Below, one piece after another: positions 25,598 to 34,037 of a DNA stretch of 49,918 bases. Source of the DNA: JBBRCX01 sp038204465 (GTDB taxonomy: Bacteria > Planctomycetota > Phycisphaerae > Tepidisphaerales > Tepidisphaeraceae); contig JBBRCX010000020.1 in NCBI GenBank assembly GCA_038204465.1, positions 1-49,918 on the forward strand. Reading direction: 5' to 3'. A model generated the notes under the pieces. The model was given only the letters and a program-made list of their open reading frames with translations, had not been told where the DNA came from and did no database searches. Numbering within the stretch: the stretch's first letter is position 1; every line of letters starts with the position of its first letter. The translations under genes were made by a program, and so were the position numbers.

Positions 25598-27679
25598 TCA
25601 ATCCTCACGGTGCTGTGGATCTCGCGGGCCGACATCCGACAGGTCGATCGGCCGAAACCCCAGCGATAGCGCAGGCGAGGTTTCACGCAGCGAGAAGTCG
25701 AAGTTGCGCACGTCCGCGAAGGCAGGATCGGCCACGACGGAATGCCGGTCATATCCGTGCGCCGCCATCTCCTGCACCGTATGCGTACGGTTGCACGGCG
25801 CGCTTTCGCCGCTGGTCGGCGGCTGACCCGTGATGTCCCACAGGACGTTCAAATCGCTGAATATGCTTCTGGCTTCGAGGCAGTGCCGGGCCAGGAGGAA
25901 AAGGGGCTTGCCATCGGCCACCACGATGTTTCGCTCGAACGTGAACGACTGATGTTCCTCCGCGCGGCTGAGCGTCACGATCGCTTCGCCGCCGAAACAG
26001 AAGATGTTGTTGCGGACGATATTCTCGCGCCCGTAGTGCTGATGGAAGATCGTGCTGTCGGTGCGGTAGCAGACGTTGTTCTCAACCAGCACGTGCGAGC
26101 TGCCCTCGTCGAGATAGATACACCAGCTCCCGTAATTCGCCTTCCGAATATCATGGATGAGATTGCCGCGCAGGACCGTGCCGGGGGAGACACCCAGCGT
26201 GTAGATGCCGCCCATGTCGCTCAGCGAGCCGCTGCCCAGGTGATGGATGTGGTTCTTCTCGATGCGGTTGTCGCGCGACACGCTTTCGTCGTAGCCCCAG
26301 CTCCATCCCACCGCGATCCCGCTGTAATTGAGCTCGTGAATCTCATTGTGCGAGATGGAATTCCCGAACGAGTCTGTGCAAAGGACGCCGATGCCGGCGT
26401 GGAACACACGGCCGCCCTGGTAGATGTGGTTGTCGGTGATGCGATGGTTCCCGGTGCGGCGGGCAACCGGTTCGCGCGCCCGCGACCCGCCGATCTTCAC
26501 CCCGCCGCCGCCGAGGTCCGCCAGCTCGTTGCCGACGATACGATTGCCGCTGCAGCCGGCCGACAACTCGATCCCGTACCACCCCACGTGTTGGATGCGG
26601 CAATCCTCAATTCCACAGTTGCGCGCGCCTTCAAAGTGAATGACCCCGGGCACGTTGATGGCGCCCTGGGGCGATGAAGCGTACTCGAGCCTGGCCGAAT
26701 CCGGCGAAGCCGACGGGTCAAACCCGCCGCGCGGCAGCTGCGGATCGGTGTGGCGAAAGGTCAGGCCCCTGAAGGTCAGGAACTCGACGAAACGCAATTC
26801 ATCCGGCTTGCCCGCCAGCATCAGTAGCTGCGTGAGGCGCGGCGCGATCACCTCGACGCTTTCAATGTCTTCGCCCGGCATGGGGATGTAATAGAGCTTC
26901 CCCGCCGGCCGATCGAGGTACCAGTCGCCAGGCTCGCTGAGCGCTTCGAAAATGTTCTCGACGAAATACCGGGCAAGTTTCCCGGTCCAGTCGTCCTTCA
27001 GGACGAACATGCTGCGCCGGCTCGACTTCACAAGCTCGGTGGATTCATCGAACGACTCGATCGGCATACGCTCATCGACCCAGAAATGATGAGCGACCAC
27101 TTCAACGTCCTGCAGGTTCTTCCAGTTCTGAATGTGCCCCCGCTCGCTGTGGAATTGATCCGTGCCGGCCATCAACTCACCGCCGCCCTCGGCGCGGACG
27201 CTCGGCACGTCGCGCATGTGGTAATACCCTTGCCGCGGCAGCCGCGTGCGCGCGCGTCGCTGACCGTTCACGATGAGCTGCCGGAAGTTCCATGTGCCAG
27301 CCGCCGCTTCCGGCACGCTCGCGACCCAGACGTCAATGCCGCCGATCTTATCCGCGCGAAACCCGGCGATACGCTTGCCTCCGCTGATCACCGGTTTCTC
27401 GCCCGGGTAGGCGGCGTAGACGAACGGACCGGAATCGTCAGGGGTGAAGACCAGCGGCGCTCCTAGACTGTATTCGCCTCCCCGAAGCCAGACAGTGATC
27501 GGGTGCGCGAGGCGGCCAGCCTGTTTGCGCTGCCGCACGATCTGCCGGGCCTTCTCAATCGTCGCAAGCGGGCCGTCCGTCGCGTCACCGATTGCTTCGG
27601 CAAAGCGTCCCGACCAGGTATCTTTGCCGGCGGGGGAAACGAAGAGGTCGTGTCGGCCAAATGCTGCTAATTGGTTCAT
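25598..27679 (-). CDS. Right-handed parallel beta-helix protein
   Basis: A 693-residue protein. The N-terminal segment DLFVSPAGKDTWSGRF followed by a cap (PLATIEKARQIVRQR, TVWLRGGEYSL) is typical of pectate-lyase-like beta-helix proteins. From about residue 330 to 600 there are PbH1-type rungs with repeated Asn ladders (NRIVGNELADLGGGG, HRITDNHIYQGG, NSISHNEIHELNYSGI, HVLVENNVCYRTDS). These folds bind or cleave polysaccharides, but catalytic residues cannot be assigned by eye. There is no signal peptide, unusual for the family, suggesting cytoplasmic location or leaderless export. It is divergent from the amidohydrolase operon across 195 bp and could share its regulation. Confidence 0.8.
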   Translation of the reverse strand: MNQLAAFGRHDLFVSPAGKDTWSGRFAEAIGDATDGPLATIEKARQIVRQRKQAGRLAHPITVWLRGGEYSLGAPLVFTPDDSGPFVYAAYPGEKPVISGGKRIAGFRADKIGGIDVWVASVPEAAAGTWNFRQLIVNGQRRARTRLPRQGYYHMRDVPSVRAEGGGELMAGTDQFHSERGHIQNWKNLQDVEVVAHHFWVDERMPIESFDESTELVKSSRRSMFVLKDDWTGKLARYFVENIFEALSEPGDWYLDRPAGKLYYIPMPGEDIESVEVIAPRLTQLLMLAGKPDELRFVEFLTFRGLTFRHTDPQLPRGGFDPSASPDSARLEYASSPQGAINVPGVIHFEGARNCGIEDCRIQHVGWYGIELSAGCSGNRIVGNELADLGGGGVKIGGSRAREPVARRTGNHRITDNHIYQGGRVFHAGIGVLCTDSFGNSISHNEIHELNYSGIAVGWSWGYDESVSRDNRIEKNHIHHLGSGSLSDMGGIYTLGVSPGTVLRGNLIHDIRKANYGSWCIYLDEGSSHVLVENNVCYRTDSTIFHQHYGRENIVRNNIFCFGGEAIVTLSRAEEHQSFTFERNIVVADGKPLFLLARHCLEARSIFSDLNVLWDITGQPPTSGESAPCNRTHTVQEMAAHGYDRHSVVADPAFADVRNFDFSLRETSPALSLGFRPIDLSDVGPRDPQHRED

Positions 27680-27874
27680 GATAATTGCTGCGAGGGGTGA
27701 TGATTGCGGGGCTTCAGGGCGTCGCGGCCGCTGCAGGTTCTCTATTCTGACGCAGCCGCGGCCATTCGAGGAGCGAACCTCTTTACTCGCAAGCGCGGAA
27801 AGTTGAAAGTGGTAGGCGGGGATCTACAAGAGGAGAAGTTGGCAGAACATCGACCCAGTACCGACCGCGCCGCA

Positions 27875-28816
27875 ATGACCATCGATTCACATCAGCATCC
27901 GTTCTGGTACGGCCGGGACGACGCCGGCCTCGTCACCGACATGGACGAGCAAGAGATCGACGTGGCGTGGCTGCTCTCCTGGGAAGTCCCGCCGGAGCAG
28001 GACAACCCCGTCTTTCACGGCATCCTGAATCCGAAGAACATCCGCCCGGACGGCACGCATGCCGGCATCGTCCTGGCGGACCTGCTGGAGGCGCGGCGGA
28101 ATTTTCCCGAGCGTTTCATCGTCGGCTACTGTCCCAACCCGCTCAACCGCAACGCGCCCGCCCTTTTCGAGGCCGCGTATAACATGCATCGCGTGCGGGT
28201 CTGCGGCGAATGGAAGTATCGCATGCTCTTCGATGACCCGCGCTGCCTGGAACTGTTCCATGCCGCCGGCCGGCTGAAGTGCCCTGTGGTGCTGCACCTG
28301 GACGTGCCGTACCTGATCGACGCGGAAGGAAACCGGGTCTTTCAGCGCGAGTGGTACGGCGGAACCGTGGCAAACCTGGAACGTGCGCTGCAAGCCTGCC
28401 CGGAAACGATCTTCGTCGGTCATGCTCCCGGATTCTGGCGCGAGATCAGCGGCAGCGCCGACGCAGACGTCGATGTTTATCCGAAAGGCAAGGTAGCGCC
28501 CGGCGGGAAGGTGCATCAACTCCTGGAGCACTACCCGAGCCTCTATGCGGATCTCTCGGCAGGCTCCGCGCACATCGCCCTGAGCCGCGATCCTGACCAT
28601 GCCCGGGAGTTTCTTCTTCGCTTCGCCGACCGGCTCCTGTTTGGCCGCGACTTCTACGGCGGCGAGCTGCACGAATTCCTCTCGACGCTCGACCTGCCTG
28701 GTGAAGCGCTTCGGAAGATCTATTTCGAGAATGCGAACCGGCTGGTACCGGTGGACGCGGCGCGCGGCGCACGCGCTGGCCGCGCGGGTGAGGCCGTGGC
28801 ACAGGAGAGTCGATGA
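27875..28816 (+). CDS. Amidohydrolase-family TIM-barrel hydrolase (ACMSD-like)
   Basis: The product has 313 residues from ATG 27875 (MTIDSHQHPFWYG). An in-frame TTG at 27839 with AGGAG three bases upstream would add 12 residues and is a possible alternative. Metal-site residues: DSHQH at the N-terminus (HxH), His in VVLHLDVPY, His in IFVGHAPGF and Asp in LLFGRDFYG. This is the amidohydrolase-2 (ACMSD/gamma-resorcylate decarboxylase) type, which hydrolyses lactones or amides or decarboxylates acids. It is the first gene of a three-gene operon and overlaps the next in ATGA. Substrate unknown; the following aminopeptidase and aminotransferase suggest an amino compound. Confidence 0.78.
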   Translation: MTIDSHQHPFWYGRDDAGLVTDMDEQEIDVAWLLSWEVPPEQDNPVFHGILNPKNIRPDGTHAGIVLADLLEARRNFPERFIVGYCPNPLNRNAPALFEAAYNMHRVRVCGEWKYRMLFDDPRCLELFHAAGRLKCPVVLHLDVPYLIDAEGNRVFQREWYGGTVANLERALQACPETIFVGHAPGFWREISGSADADVDVYPKGKVAPGGKVHQLLEHYPSLYADLSAGSAHIALSRDPDHAREFLLRFADRLLFGRDFYGGELHEFLSTLDLPGEALRKIYFENANRLVPVDAARGARAGRAGEAVAQESR

Positions 28817-29661
28817 TCGTCTTTATCATGACCGACATGGAAGGCGTTGCCGGCATCGATCAATACGAGCAGTGCTACGATCCCGACGATAATTCGCCCA
28901 CATACACCTACGGGCGCGAGCAACTGACTGCGGACGTGAACGCGGCGGTGGCCGGGGCCTTTGACGCGGGGGCCCGCGAGGTGCGCGTCCTGGATGGACA
29001 CGGGCGCAATCGCAACCGCGGCTTCGTCCCCGATAAAATCGACAAGCGAATCAAGAGCACCTGGGTGGAATCGTACGACCCATTGCGGTGGGAGGGATTC
29101 GACGACAGCCTCACCGCCGTCGCGATGGTCGGCCAGCATTCGATGGCCGGCACGCTCAATGGCTTCCTCGACCATACGCAGAACCCGCGCGCGATCTGCC
29201 GCTTCCTGATCAATGGCGAGGAGCATGGGGAGATGAGCCAGTTCGCGCTCTACGCGGGCGCGTACGGGGCGCCGCTGATGTACGTCTCCGGTGATGAGGC
29301 GCTTTGCGAGGAGGCGCGGAAGCTCTTCCCGCACGCGCAATCGACTCCCACCAAGCGCGGCACCGGTTGGTCCACCTGCGAGCTGTACGACACGAAGCGC
29401 GTGCGCGAACGGATCCGCGCCGACATAGCGAAAGCGCTGAAGCAAACCGATCGAAGCAAGGCCTGGCGGCCCGCGCTGCCGATCGAAGTCGGCATCGAGT
29501 GGGCGTGCAGCGCCGACGCAGATGATCTCGCGACGATTCCCGGCGTGCGGCGGACGCATGCCCGCGTGCTGCGCTGGTCAATTGATGATCCGCGCGACGT
29601 TTATTCCTACCCCAATGAGAACTGGCATCCCTCGCAAGGGGTGCGGAGCAGATCGTTATGA
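28813..29661 (+). CDS. M55-family D-aminopeptidase (DppA-like)
   Basis: A 282-residue zinc peptidase. The DppA active-site residues appear at nearly the same positions: Asp8 and Glu10 (MTDMEG), His63 (DGHGRN), His109 (GQHSMAGT) and probably Glu140 (HGEMSQFALYAG). DppA removes N-terminal D-amino acids from peptides and forms decamers. The ATG overlaps the upstream TGA (ATGA), and its own stop overlaps the next ATG in the same way, so the three genes are tightly coupled. Enzymes of this fold in planctomycete sugar loci may act on other amide substrates. Family assignment is strong; the substrate is not known. Confidence 0.82.
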   Translation: MIVFIMTDMEGVAGIDQYEQCYDPDDNSPTYTYGREQLTADVNAAVAGAFDAGAREVRVLDGHGRNRNRGFVPDKIDKRIKSTWVESYDPLRWEGFDDSLTAVAMVGQHSMAGTLNGFLDHTQNPRAICRFLINGEEHGEMSQFALYAGAYGAPLMYVSGDEALCEEARKLFPHAQSTPTKRGTGWSTCELYDTKRVRERIRADIAKALKQTDRSKAWRPALPIEVGIEWACSADADDLATIPGVRRTHARVLRWSIDDPRDVYSYPNENWHPSQGVRSRSL

Positions 29662-30884
29662 CGACGCAGAACACGGCGGCTGTTTCCGACCCGGTCCGAA
29701 CCAAACCCTTTCCCGGCCTTCCGCCTCGATTCGACGGAAAGGAGGCGGAATACCTGCTGGCGGCGCTGAAGCAGAACAACCTCTTCTATATGCTGCCCGA
29801 TGGCTTCGTATCACGAATGCTGAAGCGCGCCGTGCAGGAACTGGCGGCGCCGTACGCGGTCGCAACCTCTTCCGGCACGGCGAGCCTCCACGTCGCGGTG
29901 GGAGCGGCGGGCGTGGAGCCGGGCATGGAGGTCATCACCTCGCCCATCACCGACATGGGCACCTGCATCGCGATCCTGTATCAGAACGCGATCCCGATCT
30001 TCGCCGACGTCGATCCGCGCACCTACAACCTGACGGCCCAGACGATCGAGGCGGCCATCACCGAGCGCACCCGCGCGGTAATCGTCGTGCACCTTCGCGG
30101 CTCCCCCTGCGACATGGAGCCCATCGTCGAGCTGTGCCGGCGGCGAAGCCTCTTCCTCATCGAAGACTGCGCCCAGGCATGGGGCGCCACCTATCGCGGC
30201 AAGCCGGTCGGCAACTTCGGGCAAGTCGGCTGCTACAGCCTGAACAACTTCAAACACCTGAGCTGCGGGGACGGCGGGCTCGTCGTCACCCAGGACGAGA
30301 AGCTTCATCACGCGTGCCACAACTATGCCGACAAGTTCTACGACCGCGCCGGCCACGGCGACCGGCTCAGCGCGCTGGCGCCGAACTACCGGATGAGCGA
30401 GCTGCAGGGGGCCGTCGCGCTTGCCCAGTTCGATAAGCTCCACTCCATCGCAAATAAACGGCACACGCTCGCTGAGCAACTCACGATGGAGCTCGCCGGC
30501 CTGCGCGGAATCCTTCCGCCGCGCGTCGTCGACGGCGCATTCGCCAGCGACTGGTTCTACATGTTCCGCGTCGACCCGAAAGTGCTCGGCTTTTCGCGCG
30601 ACGAATTCACCGTCCGCATGGGCGCCGAAGGAATCCCCGCCGGCGCCGGCTACATCGCGCAGCCCATCTGCCAGGTGCCAGTGTTCCTCAAGAAAAGTTT
30701 CTTCCCCGGCGGCGTCTGGCCCGCGGAGGTAATTGCGGGAAGAACGTACGATTACCGCACGATGAAGGTCCCGATCGCAGAGCAAGTCCTGGCCAGCGCG
30801 GTAACGCTCCAAATTCACGAAGGTCTATCGCCAGCGGATGTGAATGATTACGCGCGGGCGGTGAAGAAAGTCGTCGGCAGCTGA
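29658..30884 (+). CDS. DegT/DnrJ/EryC1/StrS-family PLP aminotransferase (copy 1)
   Basis: A 408-residue fold-type I aminotransferase acting on keto-sugars or related carbonyl compounds. PLP Lys199 is in YSLNNFKHLSCGDGG; the cofactor phosphate loop is TSSGTASLHVA and the ring-stacking Asp is in LIEDCAQAWGA. C-terminal substrate loops (YIAQPICQVPVF, YDYRTMKVP) are present. It starts in an ATGA overlap with the M55 gene and is the last gene of the operon, ending just before the hairpin at 30914-30934. Two further DegT enzymes are encoded in the facing operon. Enzymes of this family usually make amino sugars, but some act as dehydratases; this one keeps the Lys expected of a transaminase. Confidence 0.85.
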   Translation: MTTQNTAAVSDPVRTKPFPGLPPRFDGKEAEYLLAALKQNNLFYMLPDGFVSRMLKRAVQELAAPYAVATSSGTASLHVAVGAAGVEPGMEVITSPITDMGTCIAILYQNAIPIFADVDPRTYNLTAQTIEAAITERTRAVIVVHLRGSPCDMEPIVELCRRRSLFLIEDCAQAWGATYRGKPVGNFGQVGCYSLNNFKHLSCGDGGLVVTQDEKLHHACHNYADKFYDRAGHGDRLSALAPNYRMSELQGAVALAQFDKLHSIANKRHTLAEQLTMELAGLRGILPPRVVDGAFASDWFYMFRVDPKVLGFSRDEFTVRMGAEGIPAGAGYIAQPICQVPVFLKKSFFPGGVWPAEVIAGRTYDYRTMKVPIAEQVLASAVTLQIHEGLSPADVNDYARAVKKVVGS

Positions 30885-30913
30885 AGGTTTGCGCCCCACG
30901 GATGGCTGTTGTA

Positions 30914-30934
30914 GCACGGCCGTCTCGGCCGTGC
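30914..30934. terminator. GC-rich hairpin between two convergent operons
   Basis: Perfect nine-base arms GCACGGCCG and CGGCCGTGC enclose a TCT loop; an A-T pair extends the stem. It lies between the ends of the plus-strand operon (30884) and the ten-gene minus-strand operon (31009), where a bidirectional terminator is expected. There is no U-tract. The core resembles the hairpin at 48644-48658, suggesting a dispersed repeat family. Confidence 0.55.
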
Positions 30935-31008
30935 TGACGTCGCCAGAGCAATATTTCTCAGCCCGCGAGCCTCCCGTTTACGAGACTTGTCCTTGCCACG
31001 ATTCCGTC

Positions 31009-32661
31009 CTATGCCGGCACTGCTTTCATGGCGGATTCAGTTGCTGTCGGTTGCATACGCTGTCGCTGGAACGCGCGGATGCCATCGATCAGACGCTGCG
31101 CATTTCCTCCAAGCACCGCGCGCTTCTGCTCCAGCGGCAGCCGCGAGAAAACCACCCAGCCAAACTGCTGCCGCGGATCGCGCATCGGCAGATCGCTGCC
31201 GTACATCACTCGATCCGCCCCGCAGCCTGCAACAAGGTAATCGATGATGCCGAGGCAGACCGGCGTCAGCGTGATCTCGGCCATGAAGTTGGGATACTTC
31301 TTTGCCTTGTCGATGGCAGCGTCGGCAACCGCATAGCTCGTGCCGCAGTGGTAGGCGATCCACGTCAGCTTCGGGTATTTCGGGCACAGCACGTCGAACT
31401 CGGAAAAATCCCCGCGGTTCGCGTGGATGCCGGCATAGAGGCCGCGTTCATTTCCGAATTCCCACCAGACTTCGTACGCCGGGTCATCGTACTGCTTTCC
31501 GAAATATGGATAGGGCTTAAGGCCGAGGAACCGCGGATCTTCAAACCACTTCTCGAGCTTGGCGCGCGTCTGTTCGCGCGTCTCATGAATGGGATCGCAG
31601 GTGATCAGCCCCCAGCAGGTGTCGGGCAGAGCGTCGAGGGCGGCTTTCGTGCAGGCGTTGCCGTCGTCGGCATGCACGCCCACGGGGCCGTTCCAGCTCA
31701 TCAAGCCCAGCCCCTTCACGCCCATCCGCTGGGCGAGCGCCCACGTGCCGGCGGGGCCTCCCTTGAACATCGTGTAGCCCGCGCCGCCCGCGCCGTTGAG
31801 ACCCTCATCGAGGATGTGGCAGTGGATGTCGAGTGCATGCGTGGGGACGGGCTGGCCGCGCCGGGCGGCGCGCATGATCTCGTCTTCATCGCCATTGACG
31901 ATCTCCCGCGGCGGCCGCTGTCCCTTGAGCAAGCGGATCAGGTTTCCGGAGGCAACCTTCTCCCGGACGACGTCAGAGACATCGGCGTAGTCGACGTAAC
32001 ATCGATGGGCCCCCATCGACATGTCCGCGGCGTTTGACGCGAAGACGAGTTGGTCCTCGCATCCTTGCTCGACGAGCCACTCCAGCCCGTAGTTCACCTG
32101 GAACGTGTCGAAGGCGATATGCAGGCTCTTGTAGCGCAGCAGCAGCGGGTAAATGAAACGCTGCTTGGCCCATGAGGCCCCATGCAGCAGCAGCTGCAGG
32201 CCCGGATGCCGCTCGGCGATCTGCTCGAGCTCCACGTCGGTGATCTCGGTGACGAGATCGACGATCGTCAGAGTCTGTGTTCGCTCCAGTTCCTCCAGCA
32301 GCGGCCAGCTCGTTCGGGAGGTGACACGCCACCCGTTTGCAACGGGATTCAGGGCAACGGCACGCACGTCGGCATCGCGCATCAGGCGCGTGAGTTCAGT
32401 AGGCTCGGGGAATTCGCCGGTCCAGTGCGGCAGGGCATTCCAGATCGGAAACAGGAAGTCGTAGGGCCGCAGCTTTTCTACGAGCCGGCGATTCTCCAGC
32501 ATCGCGTCGTACGCGGTCTGCGCCATCGATGCGACCAAACCCCCGGAAATGGAGCAATGGCGCATCTCTCCGACGATCTGCTCGAGCGTGTAGGGCTGCT
32601 TCGGGTGCTGGCTCGGCTTGGGGCCAAAGCGCGTATAGGCGTCGAAGAACAGTGCCGGCAT
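31009..32661 (-). CDS. Double-domain amidohydrolase, N-terminal domain lacking metal ligands
   Basis: A 550-residue protein made of two amidohydrolase-2-like TIM barrels. The C-terminal half is complete: HxH in HALDIHCHILDEG (about residues 270-283), His in YAGIHANRG and WIAYHCGTSY, and Asp in RVMYGSDLPMRDPRQQFG. The N-terminal half has the same order of segments (LFFDAYTRFGP, LQLLLHGASWAKQRFIY, LVFASNAADMSMG) but DAYTR stands where HxH should be, so it is probably non-catalytic. The start is ATG 32661 (MPALFF). It is the last gene of the ten-gene operon, 28 bp after the DegT gene. Related to the single-domain amidohydrolase in the facing operon. Substrate unknown. Confidence 0.8.
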   Translation of the reverse strand: MPALFFDAYTRFGPKPSQHPKQPYTLEQIVGEMRHCSISGGLVASMAQTAYDAMLENRRLVEKLRPYDFLFPIWNALPHWTGEFPEPTELTRLMRDADVRAVALNPVANGWRVTSRTSWPLLEELERTQTLTIVDLVTEITDVELEQIAERHPGLQLLLHGASWAKQRFIYPLLLRYKSLHIAFDTFQVNYGLEWLVEQGCEDQLVFASNAADMSMGAHRCYVDYADVSDVVREKVASGNLIRLLKGQRPPREIVNGDEDEIMRAARRGQPVPTHALDIHCHILDEGLNGAGGAGYTMFKGGPAGTWALAQRMGVKGLGLMSWNGPVGVHADDGNACTKAALDALPDTCWGLITCDPIHETREQTRAKLEKWFEDPRFLGLKPYPYFGKQYDDPAYEVWWEFGNERGLYAGIHANRGDFSEFDVLCPKYPKLTWIAYHCGTSYAVADAAIDKAKKYPNFMAEITLTPVCLGIIDYLVAGCGADRVMYGSDLPMRDPRQQFGWVVFSRLPLEQKRAVLGGNAQRLIDGIRAFQRQRMQPTATESAMKAVPA

Positions 32662-32689
32662 GATGGCGTCCAGTGTTACCGCGAGCCGG

Positions 32690-34003
32690 CTATTTGCGAG
32701 CGAGCAGCTTGTCCGCCTGCATCGCCACCTTCCGGAAAGCCGCGGCATGGCGCTCGATCGCTTCAGGGCGGTCGTGCTTGAACCACGCGATTCCGAAGAC
32801 TCGGTCGGGGACGGCCTCCGTGTTCGGGAGCGACCCCGCCGGCTCGCGCACATCGCGCGATGTGAAGGCGATACGCGTCGGCTTGCCGTCGCTAAACACG
32901 TCAGCGTCCTTGAGCAGCGGATGAAGGTGCAGTGGAAAGTTGGCGCCGCGCCCGATCACTCCGCCCTCAGCGGCGACGGCTTCGCAGAATCGGCTGATCG
33001 GCAATCCTCCCAGCTCTTCGGGGACGTAAAGGCCCTTGGGTGCATACCAGCCGCCCATCGTCGAGCCCGAACCTTTCTCGGGTCGATGCGCTCGCAAGCC
33101 GGGCACGCCTTCGAGCAGGTCCCAGAAGCGATTCATGCCGTCCTGGATCCCCTTCATGCGCTGCGGGTAATACTTCAGTTGCACCCGCCCCATCGCCGAG
33201 CACGTCTGGTTGATTCGTCCCTTCAACCCTCCCAGCGGCAGCCCGGTGGGGAAGTCCGCCCCCGCGTCGCGCTTCAGCGCTGGGATCGTCACGTCGGACT
33301 TGATTCGTTCGTAGTGACAGAACGCGATGGCCCGCTCGTAAATCTCCCGGTCATTGGTGCTGAGCATGCCCCCTTCGCCGATGGCAAAGCTCTTGCCGCC
33401 CATCATCGAAATGCCCGCCACATCCCCAATCGTGCCCGTCATGCGGCCCTTGTAGAGAGTGCCGTGGGCGTGTGAGACGTCCTCGATCACCTTGATGCCG
33501 CGGCGACGGGCTATTGCGAGGATCGGGTCCATGTCGCAGGGATGGCCGCAATAGTGCACGACCATGATTGCCTTCGTGCGCGGCGTGATGCGGTGCTCGA
33601 TGTCGCGGGGATCGATGCACAGCGACGTCGGCTCGATGTCCACGAAGACCGGCGTAGCGCCCAGGGTATAAGCGCCCAGCGCGCTGGCCCAGTAGGTCAT
33701 GCTCGGGACGATCATCTCGTCGCTCCGCCCCAGGCCTGCGCCATACATGGCAGAGAGCAGCGAGGCCGTCCCGTTGCAGTGGGCGAGGTTGTACTTCGTG
33801 CCTAAGTAGGTGCCCCACTCCGCCTCGAACTTCTGCGAAAGCTCGATCTGCGACATTGTCCCCGCGCGCAGGACCTCGATGACGGCTTGCTCGTCCTCGC
33901 GCGTGACGATCGGCCAATGGAACAGGTCCGGTTCGTCACCCTCGACGGACCTGGGGCCGCCAAACAGGGCGAGTTTCTGATCGGTAATCGTGTCGAGCGT
34001 CAT
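32690..34003 (-). CDS. DegT/DnrJ/EryC1/StrS-family PLP aminotransferase (copy 2)
   Basis: The product has 437 residues from ATG 34003 (MTLDTITDQ), which has GGAG six bases upstream; an upstream in-frame ATG at 34075 lies in the preceding gene. PLP Lys is in ISMMGGKSFAIGEGG, the phosphate-binding segment is HCNGTASLLSA, and the stacking Asp is in VIEDVSHAHGTLY. The C-terminal half contains GGWYAPKGLYVPEELGG. It is diverged from copies 1 and 3, so it probably uses a different keto substrate or catalyses a different step. It lies 34 bp after the cysteine-hydrolase gene in the LacI-led operon. Confidence 0.85.
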   Translation of the reverse strand: MTLDTITDQKLALFGGPRSVEGDEPDLFHWPIVTREDEQAVIEVLRAGTMSQIELSQKFEAEWGTYLGTKYNLAHCNGTASLLSAMYGAGLGRSDEMIVPSMTYWASALGAYTLGATPVFVDIEPTSLCIDPRDIEHRITPRTKAIMVVHYCGHPCDMDPILAIARRRGIKVIEDVSHAHGTLYKGRMTGTIGDVAGISMMGGKSFAIGEGGMLSTNDREIYERAIAFCHYERIKSDVTIPALKRDAGADFPTGLPLGGLKGRINQTCSAMGRVQLKYYPQRMKGIQDGMNRFWDLLEGVPGLRAHRPEKGSGSTMGGWYAPKGLYVPEELGGLPISRFCEAVAAEGGVIGRGANFPLHLHPLLKDADVFSDGKPTRIAFTSRDVREPAGSLPNTEAVPDRVFGIAWFKHDRPEAIERHAAAFRKVAMQADKLLARK

Positions 34004-34037
34004 GGTTTCTCCAGCTTGGTTCGGGTTTTCGGGTTTT

